This document shows, one piece after another, positions 22,975-34,634 of a stretch of 62,000 nt of DNA. Every line of letters begins with the position of its first letter. Within the stretch, counting starts at the first letter, position 1. The DNA is taken from assembly GCF_001039355.2 (NCBI RefSeq), contig NW_019775957.1, forward strand, positions 534,177 to 596,176. The letters are read 5' to 3'. The position numbers and the translations under genes are program-made. A model generated the notes under the pieces. The model searched no databases, was not told the origin of the DNA, and saw only the letters and a program-made list of their open reading frames with translations. This DNA is from Lingula anatina (Eukaryota; Brachiopoda; Lingulata; Lingulida; Lingulidae).

Positions 22975-23853
22975 TGGTTGTCCTGGAAGTTCATGGACAA
23001 AGTTCTGGAATTCTTTAGATTTGGAAGAAATTTTAGGGAAATTATTAAATGTGTAAACAAAGATTTCAAATTATGCATTACTCAACACGGTATATATATA
23101 TATTCTTGTCAATCTTCAATATAGGTCGAGGATGTTGGCAGGGAGTTCTGATATATATATCTCTTCATACATTTTCATAATGTGTGCAGAGATATTGGGG
23201 ATAATGGTGAGAGAAAATAAAAAGACAAGGGGGATACAGATGGACAGATTGGAAGTAAAACTTTGTCAGTATGCTGGTGATACTGCCTTTCTTTTAGCTG
23301 GCTCTGAGGGCTCTTCAAAAAATACACTAAGCTTATTTGACCAATGTGCAAAATATTCTGGGTTGAAGCCAGATATCAAGAAAACAAGACGTGTTTGGAT
23401 TGGGTCCAGAAAGAATTGTACCGAAGAAAAAAAAAGGGGGTTAATGAATATGATTTACTATGGTCACAAGAGCCATTCAACTTTTTTGGCATTGTCTTCA
23501 ATATACATTTATTATGGGATAAGGAACCAGATAAATAGAGAGCAAATAATCCAAAAGATGGAGAATGGTGGTATAAACATGGTAAATATTACTGCTTTAT
23601 TCAAATCAGCGAAACTAATTCGGATAAAGAGAATGGTAATAACAAAGGCTGCATGGAGTGAAATGTTCAAGAAAATAGCTATAAAATGTTATGTGCAAGT
23701 GTTGTTTACTCTAGGTCCAGAATTCAGTAAACGGGGGGCAAACAATGTGAAAAATGTGTTTTGGAAAGATGTTTTTAAAGATAAATATATACACTTAGAA
23801 TAAGTACTAAGGAATGGGAAGAACATAACAACATTTTAAATATCGAGATATGG

Positions 23854-23887
<34 letters not shown>

Positions 23888-24075
23888 TCTAGGTACATAA
23901 TAGAGACATTTTACAAGCAGACATTTTACGTGGCATAGTAAAGGAATAAGATATATACATGACCTGATGGATGAAAATAGGAGCTTTCTTAATTTTAGAC
24001 AGTTCACCACTAAATATAGATGTAGACCACTTGTCACGATATATTATGAAATTAGACAAGCAATATATATAATTT
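22975..24075 (+). mobile_element. L1/Tx1-like LINE remnant (reverse transcriptase and C-terminal region)
   Basis: In three frames that succeed one another: MDKVLEFFRFGRNFREIIKC, then GRGCWQG (RT block RGCRQGDP, altered), then a frame shift into SSYIFIMCAEILGIMVREN and CQYAGDTAFLL, which is the RT catalytic block with YAGD in place of YADD. Next come SGLKPDIKKT, GGINMVNITALFKSAKLIRI and, after a (TAA)n microsatellite, KGIRYIHDLMDENRSFLNF. This order is typical of the L1/Tx1 group. The frameshifts and the lost aspartate show it is dead. It sits at the junction between duplication units A and B. Confidence 0.85.
23854..23884. repeat. (TAA)n microsatellite inside the LINE remnant
   Basis: About ten TAA units interrupt the LINE reading frame between the RT end and the KGIRYIHDL block. 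Confidence 0.9.
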
Positions 24076-25261
24076 ATTTTTTCAAGGTATTTTTAAAAGA
24101 GTTAAAAGACATGCTGTGAAACTGAAAAAATTATGTACTATAGAATAGGAAAAGTGGAAAGTTTTATGTAAAGGTGGGATATTATTGCACATTTTATACA
24201 GCAAAATGATACTTAAAAGGAGCCAGGACATACCACAAATGTATATATGTGAGATATTTACAAAATAATGTAAGTGAAAAAAAATATATATCAGTATGTA
24301 AAAAAAAAAAGGGTGTGTGAATGAGTGTGAGAGAGTGTAGGAGGAAATGTATATTACTATATGTATCTTGTGAATGGCAGTAGAAAAAAAATAAATAAAA
24401 AAGAGAGGCCAGAATAACAACCATTTTTGACAGATATCTCAAAACAAGTCTCGCTGCCAAGTTTTATGATCAACATGCTGACAGGCACCAGTGTTTGTAG
24501 TGTATTTAATAATGTGTGAGGCTGCAGTGTGTTTAATTATATAGTGTTAGAAGTTGTTTCTGAAATATTTCCTTTTCCAGTCAATTATATAAAATTGTAC
24601 AGTAATGTATAGATAATACCAGCGCATTTTATTTAGATTGTTAATAGTCTTTGTATCAAAAGGCATTCATATCAGTAATGTCATACTAATAATTAAGTCG
24701 CTGTATTCTGCCTTTACGGATTTTTTTAAAAATGAATTATTACCAGTGGCCTTTTGAAAAAAAAAAGAATAGTAATAAAAATGATTTCTTGCAGCCACTG
24801 TCAAGAGAAATTGCACTAAACTTTTTCTTACAAGGATTATTTCTTATGAACACTGTTGTTAACACTTCTTTACTTTTCACGGGTCTTTGGATTCTCCACT
24901 TTTGTTGGATGGCTGCCTAAATTGATGGCGTCACAACACAATTACACAAAACAATGGCACATCTAATGCAATGTGAAAGCTTATCACGATATGAAAACAA
25001 TTAATATTTATTTTTAAAGTGTCTAACATCAATAAATACAGTTAATGATGCTAAATAGTTTTTCATGGTAATTGTGATCTTTTATTTGTTTGTGACGTGC
25101 ATTTTTAATCGAAATCCAGTAAAAAAAACAACAACAACAACAAAAAAAAAACAAAAATAACCAACCTCCCTTCCCTACTTTCAGGTGCAAAAAGAATTAT
25201 CAACAATAATTTTATATTAATGCGTATTTATAATAATAATAATTAAAAAATAATAAAAGAA

Positions 25262-25340
25262 ATTGATCGGACTGAGTCAGAATCGAACCCACTGTGTTTG
25301 GAAGCGATGGAGGTAAAATTACCACTCAGCCAGCAAATCC
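25262..25340 (-). mobile_element. tRNA-like, probable SINE head
   Basis: On the minus strand TGGCTGAGTGG (25322-25332) fits the Pol III A box and GGTTCGATTCT (near 25280-25290) fits the B box, with tRNA-like spacing. The acceptor-stem halves do not pair and an AT-rich tail follows, so a tRNA-derived SINE or pseudo-tRNA is more likely than a working tRNA gene. Confidence 0.5.
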
Positions 25341-25633
25341 TGCTTTTTTCTAAATTGTTATTGACAGTGCATGACACTTGTCACACGTGCCGAAGCTTTA
25401 CGGAAATTGCCGAAGGATGGAAAATGACTTCAAGATATACTTTTAACAGTTATAATCAAATTCAAACTACGGCCACTCTCTTCCCTCTGCCCTATGGTAT
25501 TGCTAACACCTGTCAGTTGTCAACTGATTGTAAAAGTTCGGGAGAAAAACGTGAAAAGAAGTCCACGTGATCTGCTGTTATAATACACATGTATATCACA
25601 AACTGATGTCTGGCATAACCGAGCTATTTCGAA

Positions 25634-25790
25634 CTAGAAAAGCACTCCGAGAGTGCAGACCTCCGCCAAGGCAGCAAAGTCTCCATCCAATGCCGTTTCA
25701 CCCTTAAATTTTCATTCCATAATGATTTAGTTTTTTTATTTTTGATCCGGATCACCACCAAAAATTAATCATCTGTTCCTTGGCGGAGGT
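25634..25790. mobile_element. Foldback element with ACCTCCGCCAAGG ends
   Basis: Exact 13-bp inverted repeats ACCTCCGCCAAGG (25659) and CCTTGGCGGAGGT (25778-25790), with AAAGCACTCCGAGAGTGCAG just outside on the left. About 130-157 bp, noncoding. Confidence 0.65.
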
Positions 25791-25816
25791 AACAATAAAT
25801 GCTGTTTTCCTTGGCA

Positions 25817-26047
25817 CCAAGGGTTTTTCCAGTGAACCGTCCAGCCGTCATTTGCATTTGGACGGCCGCCAGCATCACCCGACGGCCTATATTTGCAAAG
25901 ATGAGTGGACGGCTTATGGATTTTTTTTTTTTTTTTTTGAAATATGACGGCTTAAGACATACTTGAACTCTCTGAAACATTGTAGGAAATTACAGGTGGT
26001 AATTTTGGACGGCCTGTACCCCCAATCCTGGGAAAAGCCCTGCTTGC
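25817..26047. mobile_element. Foldback element with AAGGGTTTTTCC ends and GACGGCC repeats
   Basis: Left end CAAGGGTTTTTCCAG and right end CTGGGAAAAGCCCTG pair imperfectly. The interior repeats GGACGGC/GACGGCC several times and has a poly-T tract. Directly adjacent to the preceding foldback element. Confidence 0.5.
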
Positions 26048-26184
26048 CACTACCCCCAAAACTGGTTTTTGGTAATTTTGTCAAAGCATTTCGGAGGTGG
26101 TAGACCCAGGCCTTGGTGATTAAGTGAACATTTTTTTTTTTAATTTCCAGGAAACTGAAAGTGTTTCTTTAATTTGTTTTCTTT

Positions 26185-26545
26185 CTATGAGGACCTCTCG
26201 CTGCATGCTTTAAATAAATTTATAGCTGCTATATGAAAGGACAGGAAGAAATTATTTGCTCTGTCCAATAATGGTTGGTGTAGGTGGCGAGAGCGGGAGT
26301 CACCCTGTGTTGCTCGAGCAGGAACACCTTGACGACAAATTGGTAAAATACTGAGACGGATACTTGAGCGAAGTTGGCAATCATTATATGACGCTATAAA
26401 AATGACACTATCAGTCAATTTTTTTTGTGAGTGGACGACCGAGTGGCGCGATAAATTGGTAAAAAAAACTGAGATGGATACTTGAGCGACGTTGGCAATT
26501 ATTATATGACGCTATAAAAATGACACTATCAGTCAATTTTTTGTG
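26185..26545. repeat. Local direct duplication around GAGCGA-GTTGGCAAT
   Basis: A ~110-bp segment (AAATTGGTAAAA ... CTTGAGCGAAGTTGGCAATC ... TATGACGCTATAAAAATGAC ... CAGTCAATTTTTT) occurs at about 26336-26425 and again at 26453-26543. The homologous unit A has a single copy. Confidence 0.7.
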
Positions 26546-28654
26546 AGTGGAAAGAAACATCAGCCACAAATTTAACATGTTATTACCAAGGTAATATACC
26601 AGTATATATATATAGGCCTATATAAATAAAACTTCCTCTCATAACAGCAGATAAGATTGGAGGTACTTTAATTTACTCGCAATGGTTTTTCAGGGAATTT
26701 GACTTTATCATTTACGGAAATAGACAAGGTGGTTCAGTTTCTTTCATTCCACCGCACTCGTTGAAATCGCTTACCCCTGTGGAAAATAAGTTATACATTC
26801 ACCCTAGGTTCGTAGTCAAAAATATTTAGAAGCGAAGTCGCTCTGAGAAAGTACAGCACAGACAACAGTAGGCCTATCCAGTTTCATTCTTTCAATTTGT
26901 ACTCGTTGCTTGCTCAATCTCTACTCCCCGTCTTTGGGAATCTACTTCTTTCTAATATCTAACTATGACAAAGGATTTTTAATGTGAATCCTAAAGCAGA
27001 ACCATTACACATGGTGTTAGAAAAGGACTTACGGAGAAATGTTGTGACTCACAGACTACAAACACGTATTAAAGAATAATACATTATGCGCAAAATTGCC
27101 GTTAAAGTGAACAACGACACCAACCAATGAATGTGGCAGTTGAGCCACTTGATTGCACTGTTATATAGATTTTTATTACTTACAAGTTAGCAGTTCGAGC
27201 AAGTAAGGTGGTTGTCACTAGGGGCCTACTTCAGAAGCTTGCAGCTTTGGCTCCTATAAATTTTCCTTTTGTCAAAACGGACTGGCTAGCTGTGGAAACT
27301 TAATAGTCGTGGTGTAGACATTTTTCAAACTTAAAAGGTAAATTGTCCACGTTTAAAACGGTCCTAAAGTCATATTTATTCTGTCTACATGTACCCTACA
27401 AATTAAGCTACTTACTTTCCCAAAACACTTTCAAAAAACGATAAAACCTGTCAAATAAAAAGACCTGATATCGATTCCCTTTTGTAATGTACAGGAAGAC
27501 TTTAAAACGTTACGGAAAACATTTAGAACTATAGTATAAATCATTTAAATTAAAGGTGGCAGAGAACATTGAATCCAAGTGCAAGGTAAGGTCTATCGTA
27601 GTGATTTTATTCATGTGGGTTTAGTAGGTCGGGAATGTTAGCACAGTAATTTTATTTTTCTGAGTTTTGGAGACAAAACCTTACTAGTTCGGGAAAGTTA
27701 TTAGTGTTATTTTATTTAAGCATGCGTTAGATTAAGTTTGGGGGGGGGGGGGAGGTCAGTTTTCATCGGCAACAAACAGCAATCAAGAGTGTGTGGTTTT
27801 AATCAACTTAATTAATATCTAAAGCATCGAGGATAGGAAGATCCGGGACGAGCATTTCTTGTTTATTCCACCTTATTCTTGTTTGGGGAAAATTAAAACT
27901 GAAGGATACTCCGAATATTTGGACGTATATGTAACATCTGGAAATTCGGCCTCTGTTTGGGCGTGGTGGTCGAATGGAATAAAAAGGGGAGCGGGTTGAT
28001 AGCGCAACACATACATTTCTGAACATCAGAGGTTAATACACGTATCCCTGGTCTTTCAGCAGCCGTGCTATCATTTTTCGTTTCGCACTGTGTACAAAAT
28101 CATCGCTAGAATGAAATAATTTCATTGAAAACAACAGTTAGACATTGCGTTAATTTCTCGTTCGAGAAACGCAAAGAAGAAAAACCGCGGTGATAGGTAA
28201 AGCAATGATTCATGAGCAAGAACAAAGTATTTTAAAGAAAAATTCGACTTGGCGGGAATATCCCGGATTGTTGACTTTTAAGGAGGAGCTCTCGTCTTAA
28301 AATGGTAAAAGCCTTTTTTGTTATGAATTTCTAGGGTCCTTAGCCACATCTTTGATTACCCACAAGCTGTCTGTCCCCTTTCAAATTAAATGAACGGTGG
28401 AGCTCATTCTCGCGATCGTTATTTCCGAAAAGGATACAAAAAAGACTACAGGCCCTAAATGACCTAATTGAAAATTTAGGTAGATAGGTACTGTACTGAG
28501 ACAGATACTCTATAATTTCTACCAATCTACATTGTTTTGTACTGCATCAGTTTTGGAGAAGACGCGATAATTTTACAATCCATCATTAATAAAAAGAAAA
28601 CAACGTTCTTCAAAGTACTCTCTGGCCACAGGGTGCGATAGTAGTCTGTTTCAG

Positions 28655-29525
28655 TGTTTTTTTTTAAGCCATGGTCGCTTAAGCCATGGTCACAACCGGA
28701 CGCACGAATTCTAGCATCGTACGTCTCCTGCGAATTTTGGATGCAGTAGAATCCGTGGAGTTCGTAGAGGTAGAGGAAGGTTTGCAATGTAAAGGCGCAA
28801 GGCCTATAGGTAGTGAGATGTCTTTTTGCAAAGTGCGATGGCCGTGAAAATTGTACTCTTCTTGAGTTTGTCTTGCTTCCTGCGTGCGTGGCGCGCACTC
28901 ACCACTTTTGAAGAGAATGCAACGCACGGCGAAAGCAGTTTCCTTTTGCGTCACTTTTTATTCACACTTGCCTCACACGATTGTGATGGCGTAATGACGG
29001 CGTACGTCAGTTTTGATCCCTGTTCTCCCCTTCTTTCTTGTTCCTCCTCACTTTTTTGCTCTCTAAGCCTCTTTCTTTGTCTCGAAATATTTGAAAATTG
29101 TTGTACACGTTGCACAATCGACGTTAATTGTCGAGACACAAGCGTGCGTCTTGAGCACGTCTTTTATGCTCCTGGCGTGTGGATGACGCACGTTCGACGC
29201 ACTCCCGTCGTGCTTTCGACTTTGCTCGTTACCTGTGAGGGCGTGCGCCATACTCAACACGCAAAGGGCACTTGCTCCTCCATTGCTTGCAACGTGCGTC
29301 TTGGACCACGCACGTCTCACTTGCAAACTCCTTGCGAGGGAAGCAAGTTAATTACGCTTTCGGCCTCGCTATTCGCAGATTATTCGTAGAATCTTTTGGA
29401 CATGTCCGATATCCTCCGTACGTGTTTGCGGGCTGTCTGCAAACGCCAAATTTCGCAAGAAGGACTTGCGTGGCACGTGAGATTCTGCGCAAAATTTGGA
29501 CGCCAGCATGTTGTAAGAGCCCGTG
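28655..29525. mobile_element. CpG-rich insertion of unknown nature, ~0.87 kb
   Basis: Unit A has nothing between its homologues of 28654 and 29526. The inserted block is far richer in CG, CGCAC and GTGCG motifs than its surroundings and begins AAGCCATGGTCACAACCGGA. It contains a 187-codon open frame (28826-29389, hydrophobic N-terminus MAVKIVLFLSLSCFL) and overlapping minus-strand frames, none with a recognisable domain. A decayed DNA transposon or a processed sequence are possible. Confidence 0.5.
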
Positions 29526-30309
29526 CTTATCAGGGCACTTCAAAGAATTAGATGGTTGGGTTCTTGCACGTGTAATGAAAGTGCCAGTAATTTCTTCTCA
29601 GTGTTTTGTGATTTTCAAGGGGACAATATCCGTTTTTTTATTAGTCCGAAAGTCATAGTTTTAAAGGAGTATCTCTTTGTGTACGGCCTCGCATCGTTAC
29701 TTCCCCGCACCGATGCTCCCCCTCAGCGATTTTTGAACGACGTACAATTACAACATAATGTCACTTGACTTTTTTTTTACAGCAAGGTTTTGAAATTAAA
29801 TGTTGTTTTATACTTTGCATCGGCCTATCTTCCAGTCGTGTGTGTGTGTTGGGGGGGGGGGGGGGTGCAGGGCATTACGATGCGGGAATATAACACCTCA
29901 AAGAAAAATACGTCATGTTGGTATTCATATTGACTGTACAGGAAGACATGGCTGTTTAAATGACTGACCTTTCACTCAGAACTAAATTATTTAATTGGAA
30001 ATGATAAAAAAACATCGAGTGACGTGTAGATCGAGCGAGATGATTCGATAATAAGGAGAATATTCGATTTGGCGGGAAAGTCTAAGATAGGATACCTGAG
30101 CGTGAGATCGAAACGAGGGACGACATAACATAGAAAATGTGCATAAGTAGACTTCCACTTTTTAAATATCTTAATTTCAATACAAATAATTTTTAAAATA
30201 CCTAGTATGCTTTTATAGATACACATACATGGTATGAATATGTCAGTTCTCCAGAGAGTTTTGTGGAGTTTAGAATCTGTAAGTTTGTTTTCCATCATAA
30301 ACTTCTTCT

Positions 30310-30666
30310 GATTGACTTTTATAATATTAAAGGAAAAAAGTTAATGAACTTATTCAGCTCCACCTTCGTGAACTCGTTGCCGTTTCGCGCTGTGTGGAGG
30401 AAGTAAGCCAAACCGTACTCCATTTACAAAAGAATAGTGATTGTTGGCGCACATTTCCCGAGATAGAATACTAGAGCTGGAGCGCAAGCGCGTGGATCGA
30501 GGAATATAACATATTTTGTCATAAATACATTCGTCAAGAACACAGGACACATTTGGTATTATCCGAAGAAACGATCCAAATAGGACTGACTTCGAAGAGA
30601 TCATTTTATCATTCACGAAAAAACACCAAGGGAAACGTGCTCAACAGAGACTGAAACCAACATAAC
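30310..30666 (+). promoter_or_regulatory. Probable promoter and 5' UTR of transporter exon 1B
   Basis: Conserved with 14820-15172 (GCCAAACCGTACTCCATTTA, TTGTTGGCGCACATTT, GTCATAAATACATTCG, GGACACATTTGGTATTATCC). The start site is not determined. Confidence 0.45.
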
Positions 30667-31165
30667 ATGACAATGGCCGAAAACGAAGGAACACCAGCTG
30701 AAAAAGAACCCATGAATTCTAACACGAATACGGACTCCTCAGGAAGGACAGATGCAGTGACACTGAAAAAAGAAATGGGACTTCTACAAGGAGTCGCTAT
30801 TATAGTTGGGACGATCGTTGGAAGCGGCATTTTTGTCTCCCCAAAAGGCGTTCTTCAATACTCAGGTTCGGTGGGAGCATCCCTCATGTTATGGGCGGCA
30901 TGCGGTGTGGTCTCCCTGGTTGGAGCCATGTGTTATACTGAACTTGGAACATTTATTCTAATCTCAGGCGCGGACTACGCATATATCCGTCATTCTTTTG
31001 GGAATTTTGTAGGGTTTCTCTTCTTGTGGGTATTACTAGTTATAATTACTCCGACCAGTAATGCTATCATAGCACTGACTTTTGCTAACTACATGATCCA
31101 GCCTTTTTTTCCTCATTGTCCGAATCCAGAAATCCCCACACGGCTCTTGGCTGCTGCATGCTTGT
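30667..31165 (+). CDS. SLC7 transporter exon 1B (N-terminus, TM1-TM3, Cys loop)
   Basis: 499 nt, residues 1-166 plus one base (T|GT, Cys167). Differs from exon 1A at roughly 29 of 167 positions, mostly in the N-terminal tail and in the TM3 stretch [13 protein letters not shown] (1A: WVMLITVFPTTNT). The TM1 motif and YAYIRHS are unchanged. Confidence 0.9.
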
Positions 31166-31968
31166 GTAAGTATTGGCATATGGAATGGTCACTTCCTAAA
31201 GAGATTTTGAGGATAATTATTGTTTATTATCAAATGACAATAACTGATGTATGAATTATGTGATATGTAACAAAAAAAGGTTATTTTTATCATTGACAAA
31301 ATATGATTTTAAAGTGCTATTGGGAACAAAAAGTTGGAATAATCAACATGAAACGCTCCAATTTATTCACATGCTTTTTATTTTTTCTTGTTTACCACTG
31401 TGTTAAGCACAGTTTACAATAGTGTTTACAACAATGATAGCGTTTCAATATTCCTAAAAAACTCAGACTGCAGGACATGTCCATCATGAATTGAAAATGT
31501 CCGACATGCAACGTCAGCATGTCAGTCACAATGTCCGTACTGTTGGATGACAGAGCATTTAAAATACTTAGTCCTCGCCCAGTTGTACATGCTTTTTACC
31601 ACTGATTGAAGATCTTCAGCGCGAAAGATAGGTCCTGCATTGATACTTGTAAGTCTTGCCCTAACAAGCATTTTCTAGCCTTCTTGCGCAATTCTGGGGT
31701 TTAGTATGTTGTTCGTGCAGTTTTTTAATAATTGAAAGCAAATGCATAGTCTACTGGAATTTACTTGATTGCTTTGAACTCAAAAAGAATATCCACACTT
31801 GGACTCTGAATCAGATTCTCCCAAACAAGTCAAATGTGTAGTAAAAAAAAAATGACACCAATGTGTATACCCCACTACTACATGTTAAGCCTACCACTGC
31901 TGAACCGGTTCAGGCCAGTTTAGACAGGTATGGGGTGAACAAGTGTCGATAGTGCAGACACAGTGGCA

Positions 31969-32006
<38 letters not shown>

Positions 32007-34581
32007 ACATGCTGAAAAATGAGGGCTCTGTTTCACAGTGGACCTGGTGTAGGCACTCTTTTCTGCTTCTTTTGTTATTGGACTGGTCTATATTATTAAA
32101 ACATGAAAAATTACATGCCTTTCAAATGTCTGACATGATCAAAAAATGTCTGATAAGAGATTTTTAATGTCAGACATAATGTCAGGCTGGGGTTTTAGAG
32201 GGGAAAAAAATTGAGTGCTATAGGATGATGTATCACAGGGGACACTTGGTCCGAGTTTCTTCTCCAGCAGGTAACACAACGTCAGTGATATGTTTTCCAG
32301 AGATCAACTACAGACTGACTGATCTCAGATTCTCTACATTTATTTTTCTGGCTAAGAGATCTGTAGTCTCTAAAGACAGCACGGACAATCCAGCGATTTC
32401 GACTTTGTTTTTTGTTCGTTCTTCACGTTCAGTTTTACGCTCTGCTGTCTTCGAAAACGGTTTGCGTGCGCACATTTCATTCACTGCGCACACACCTTTT
32501 ACTACTAATACTATCAGGGCTTCCTAACCAGTGTGGCCATTGCATTATTCGATGTTGTCTCAGTGCAAGGTCTTCGAACTTTAAAAGTCTTATTTACTGT
32601 CGACATACCATTGCCCTCTCTGTTAAAATTCTAATTTTATTCGTGGAAGTTTTGTGTCGTACTTTCTGCTGCTTTTTATCCCTCTTATGTGCTAAAAAGT
32701 TTTTTCTTCCCATCATCCGCTGCATTGATTTGTTAAATTAGGGCAGTCACGTGGTACGCCTGCTCACTCGTCCTTCACCAATGGAAAATCGGTTTTCCCA
32801 CACTTCTTCCCACCCTTTCATTTATCCGCTAGTATCTAACTCATGTGGCACGCAAGGTATGTTACAATCGCGGGATGTAAATGCGATTTTCAGTTCTTTA
32901 TTTCTACGTATTAGGCACGTGTTAGACGTTAAATTTGAAATAGATCTTGTTTATTTGGAGCGTTTGAGGCTGTGAAAGTGCTGTTTTTGTGAATAATTTC
33001 CAGCTAAAAACTGCTTTGTATGCCCATTTAACATAATTAAATTAAGACTGATTTAAACTTTTTCTAGGAGCTGAAAGTTATTCAGTCCTTTTAAAACTGG
33101 AAACATCCTTTAAAACTAAGTTACAGTAATTTCCAATAAGTAAAATACATAAACAAATTCATGTAATATCATTATAACTGAGACATCTGAACAAACTTTA
33201 CCAAACATAAATATAATCTGATTTAAATATGACAGTTTCAAAAATGAAATTTGGCTGTGAAATCATCACTATGACACATGTATGTGGACAACTGAGAGTT
33301 CAGCTTCACTGTTACACTGCATCAAATAAAACTGAGGACTTAGCCATAATGTGTAGATATAACTGATATTTTGTAAACACCTGCTGTTCAAACAATGCCA
33401 CAGGTGAGTTGTCCAGGTCACATAGATTTGGCACTCGGCCATCTTATTACAATCACATGGCACTGTAAACAGCATGGGACGAAGCAGCTACTGTATATAC
33501 TGCAGATTCCAGATTTCCTTTTTTTTTTTTGGGGGGGGGGGGAGGGGGGACAAAGAAAAAAATGTACCCTTAGGGCGTTAAATTCTAAAATGTAAAGTGA
33601 AGGGACGGAAAAATTGCTTTGTTCTGTTTTGTTACACATGTTATATATTTAAGGGGGTGGTATTTTAGTGACTAAGGAAGGGGGAGGGGTGCATATGACC
33701 CACTGTCCCTCCCCCTGTGTCTGCCAAAGTGTATATATTTGTTTTCTCATATGCTAATGGTTATTTATTTCTGTTTAAGAAAATATTGTATTGATTATTT
33801 CTTTATTGTCAATTTGTTGTTCTTTTGATTGAAAAAATTCTATTTGGCTTAAGTCACATTCATAAGAGTGATATACCCATGTATTTGCAGTTAAAAAGTA
33901 TTATGGAAATATAGAAAAAAAATTGTTTTGTGATGTCTTTTTGTCTCTGCATATTAGTTTTGGTAATATTTAATTGAATCTTCACCTACATATGTTTTGT
34001 CAATTCTTCCATGATTCACTCAACAAAATGACAATTCCCATCATATATTTTATTAGACTTCACATTTTAAACAGTTACAAAATATTTTACGATTTATAAT
34101 TTTTTAGGTTTGTTGACGTTTGTGAACTGTGCCAGTGTAAAATGGGCTAACAAAGTCCAGGTGTTTTTCACCGCAGCCAAGCTGTTAGCCTTAGCTATTA
34201 TCATCATCACAGGCATTGTCAGGTTTGCCATGGGTGAGTGACAAAAGAAAACACATTTTTACCAATACTAGAACTTTGTGCTTTAAATTGGATATATATT
34301 TTCCTGGTCTGGTTGTGACCAAAGTTAAGTACTGGACAATGTGTAATGGTCATGACCATTTCTCTTCACTGGACATTGTGCAGTGGTCAACCTATCTATA
34401 CAGTGGTCAATCTACCTATACAGTGGTCATACTATATCATGTTTATTTAATTATTGCAGAGGAGATTTTGGTTAAATAATAATATATTGAATTAATACCC
34501 CCTGTCTTCTTAACTCTGTGGAAGATTCACAATATCACCAGTTTTTTGTACTCATGTACTTATTTATTTATATATTTAATT

Positions 34582-34634
<53 letters not shown>

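Larger units (their letters stand above)
24410..33510. repeat. Older tandem duplication, unit B
   Basis: Starts with AGAATAACAACCATTTTTGACAG, homologous to the region just after the collagen stop codon (10578), and continues through the transporter 5' flank, exon 1B and part of intron 1. It stops before exon 2. No collagen exon is included. Confidence 0.75.
31166..34107. other. Intron 1 (from exon 1B)
   Basis: No exon seen. Contains a (CT)n run at 31973-32003, a ~1-kb block (about 32238-33270) with no homologue in unit A, the end of duplication unit B near 33510, and G-rich patches at 33530-33550 and 33665-33715. Confidence 0.5.

Noticed and set aside
24082-24460. Minus-strand frames rich in F, Y, I and S
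   Set aside because: Translation of low-complexity AT-rich DNA.
28826-29389. 187-codon frame as a secreted Cys-rich protein
   Set aside because: No splice, homologue or domain support, overlapping open frames on the other strand, and it lies in an insertion. Reported only as part of the CpG-rich block.
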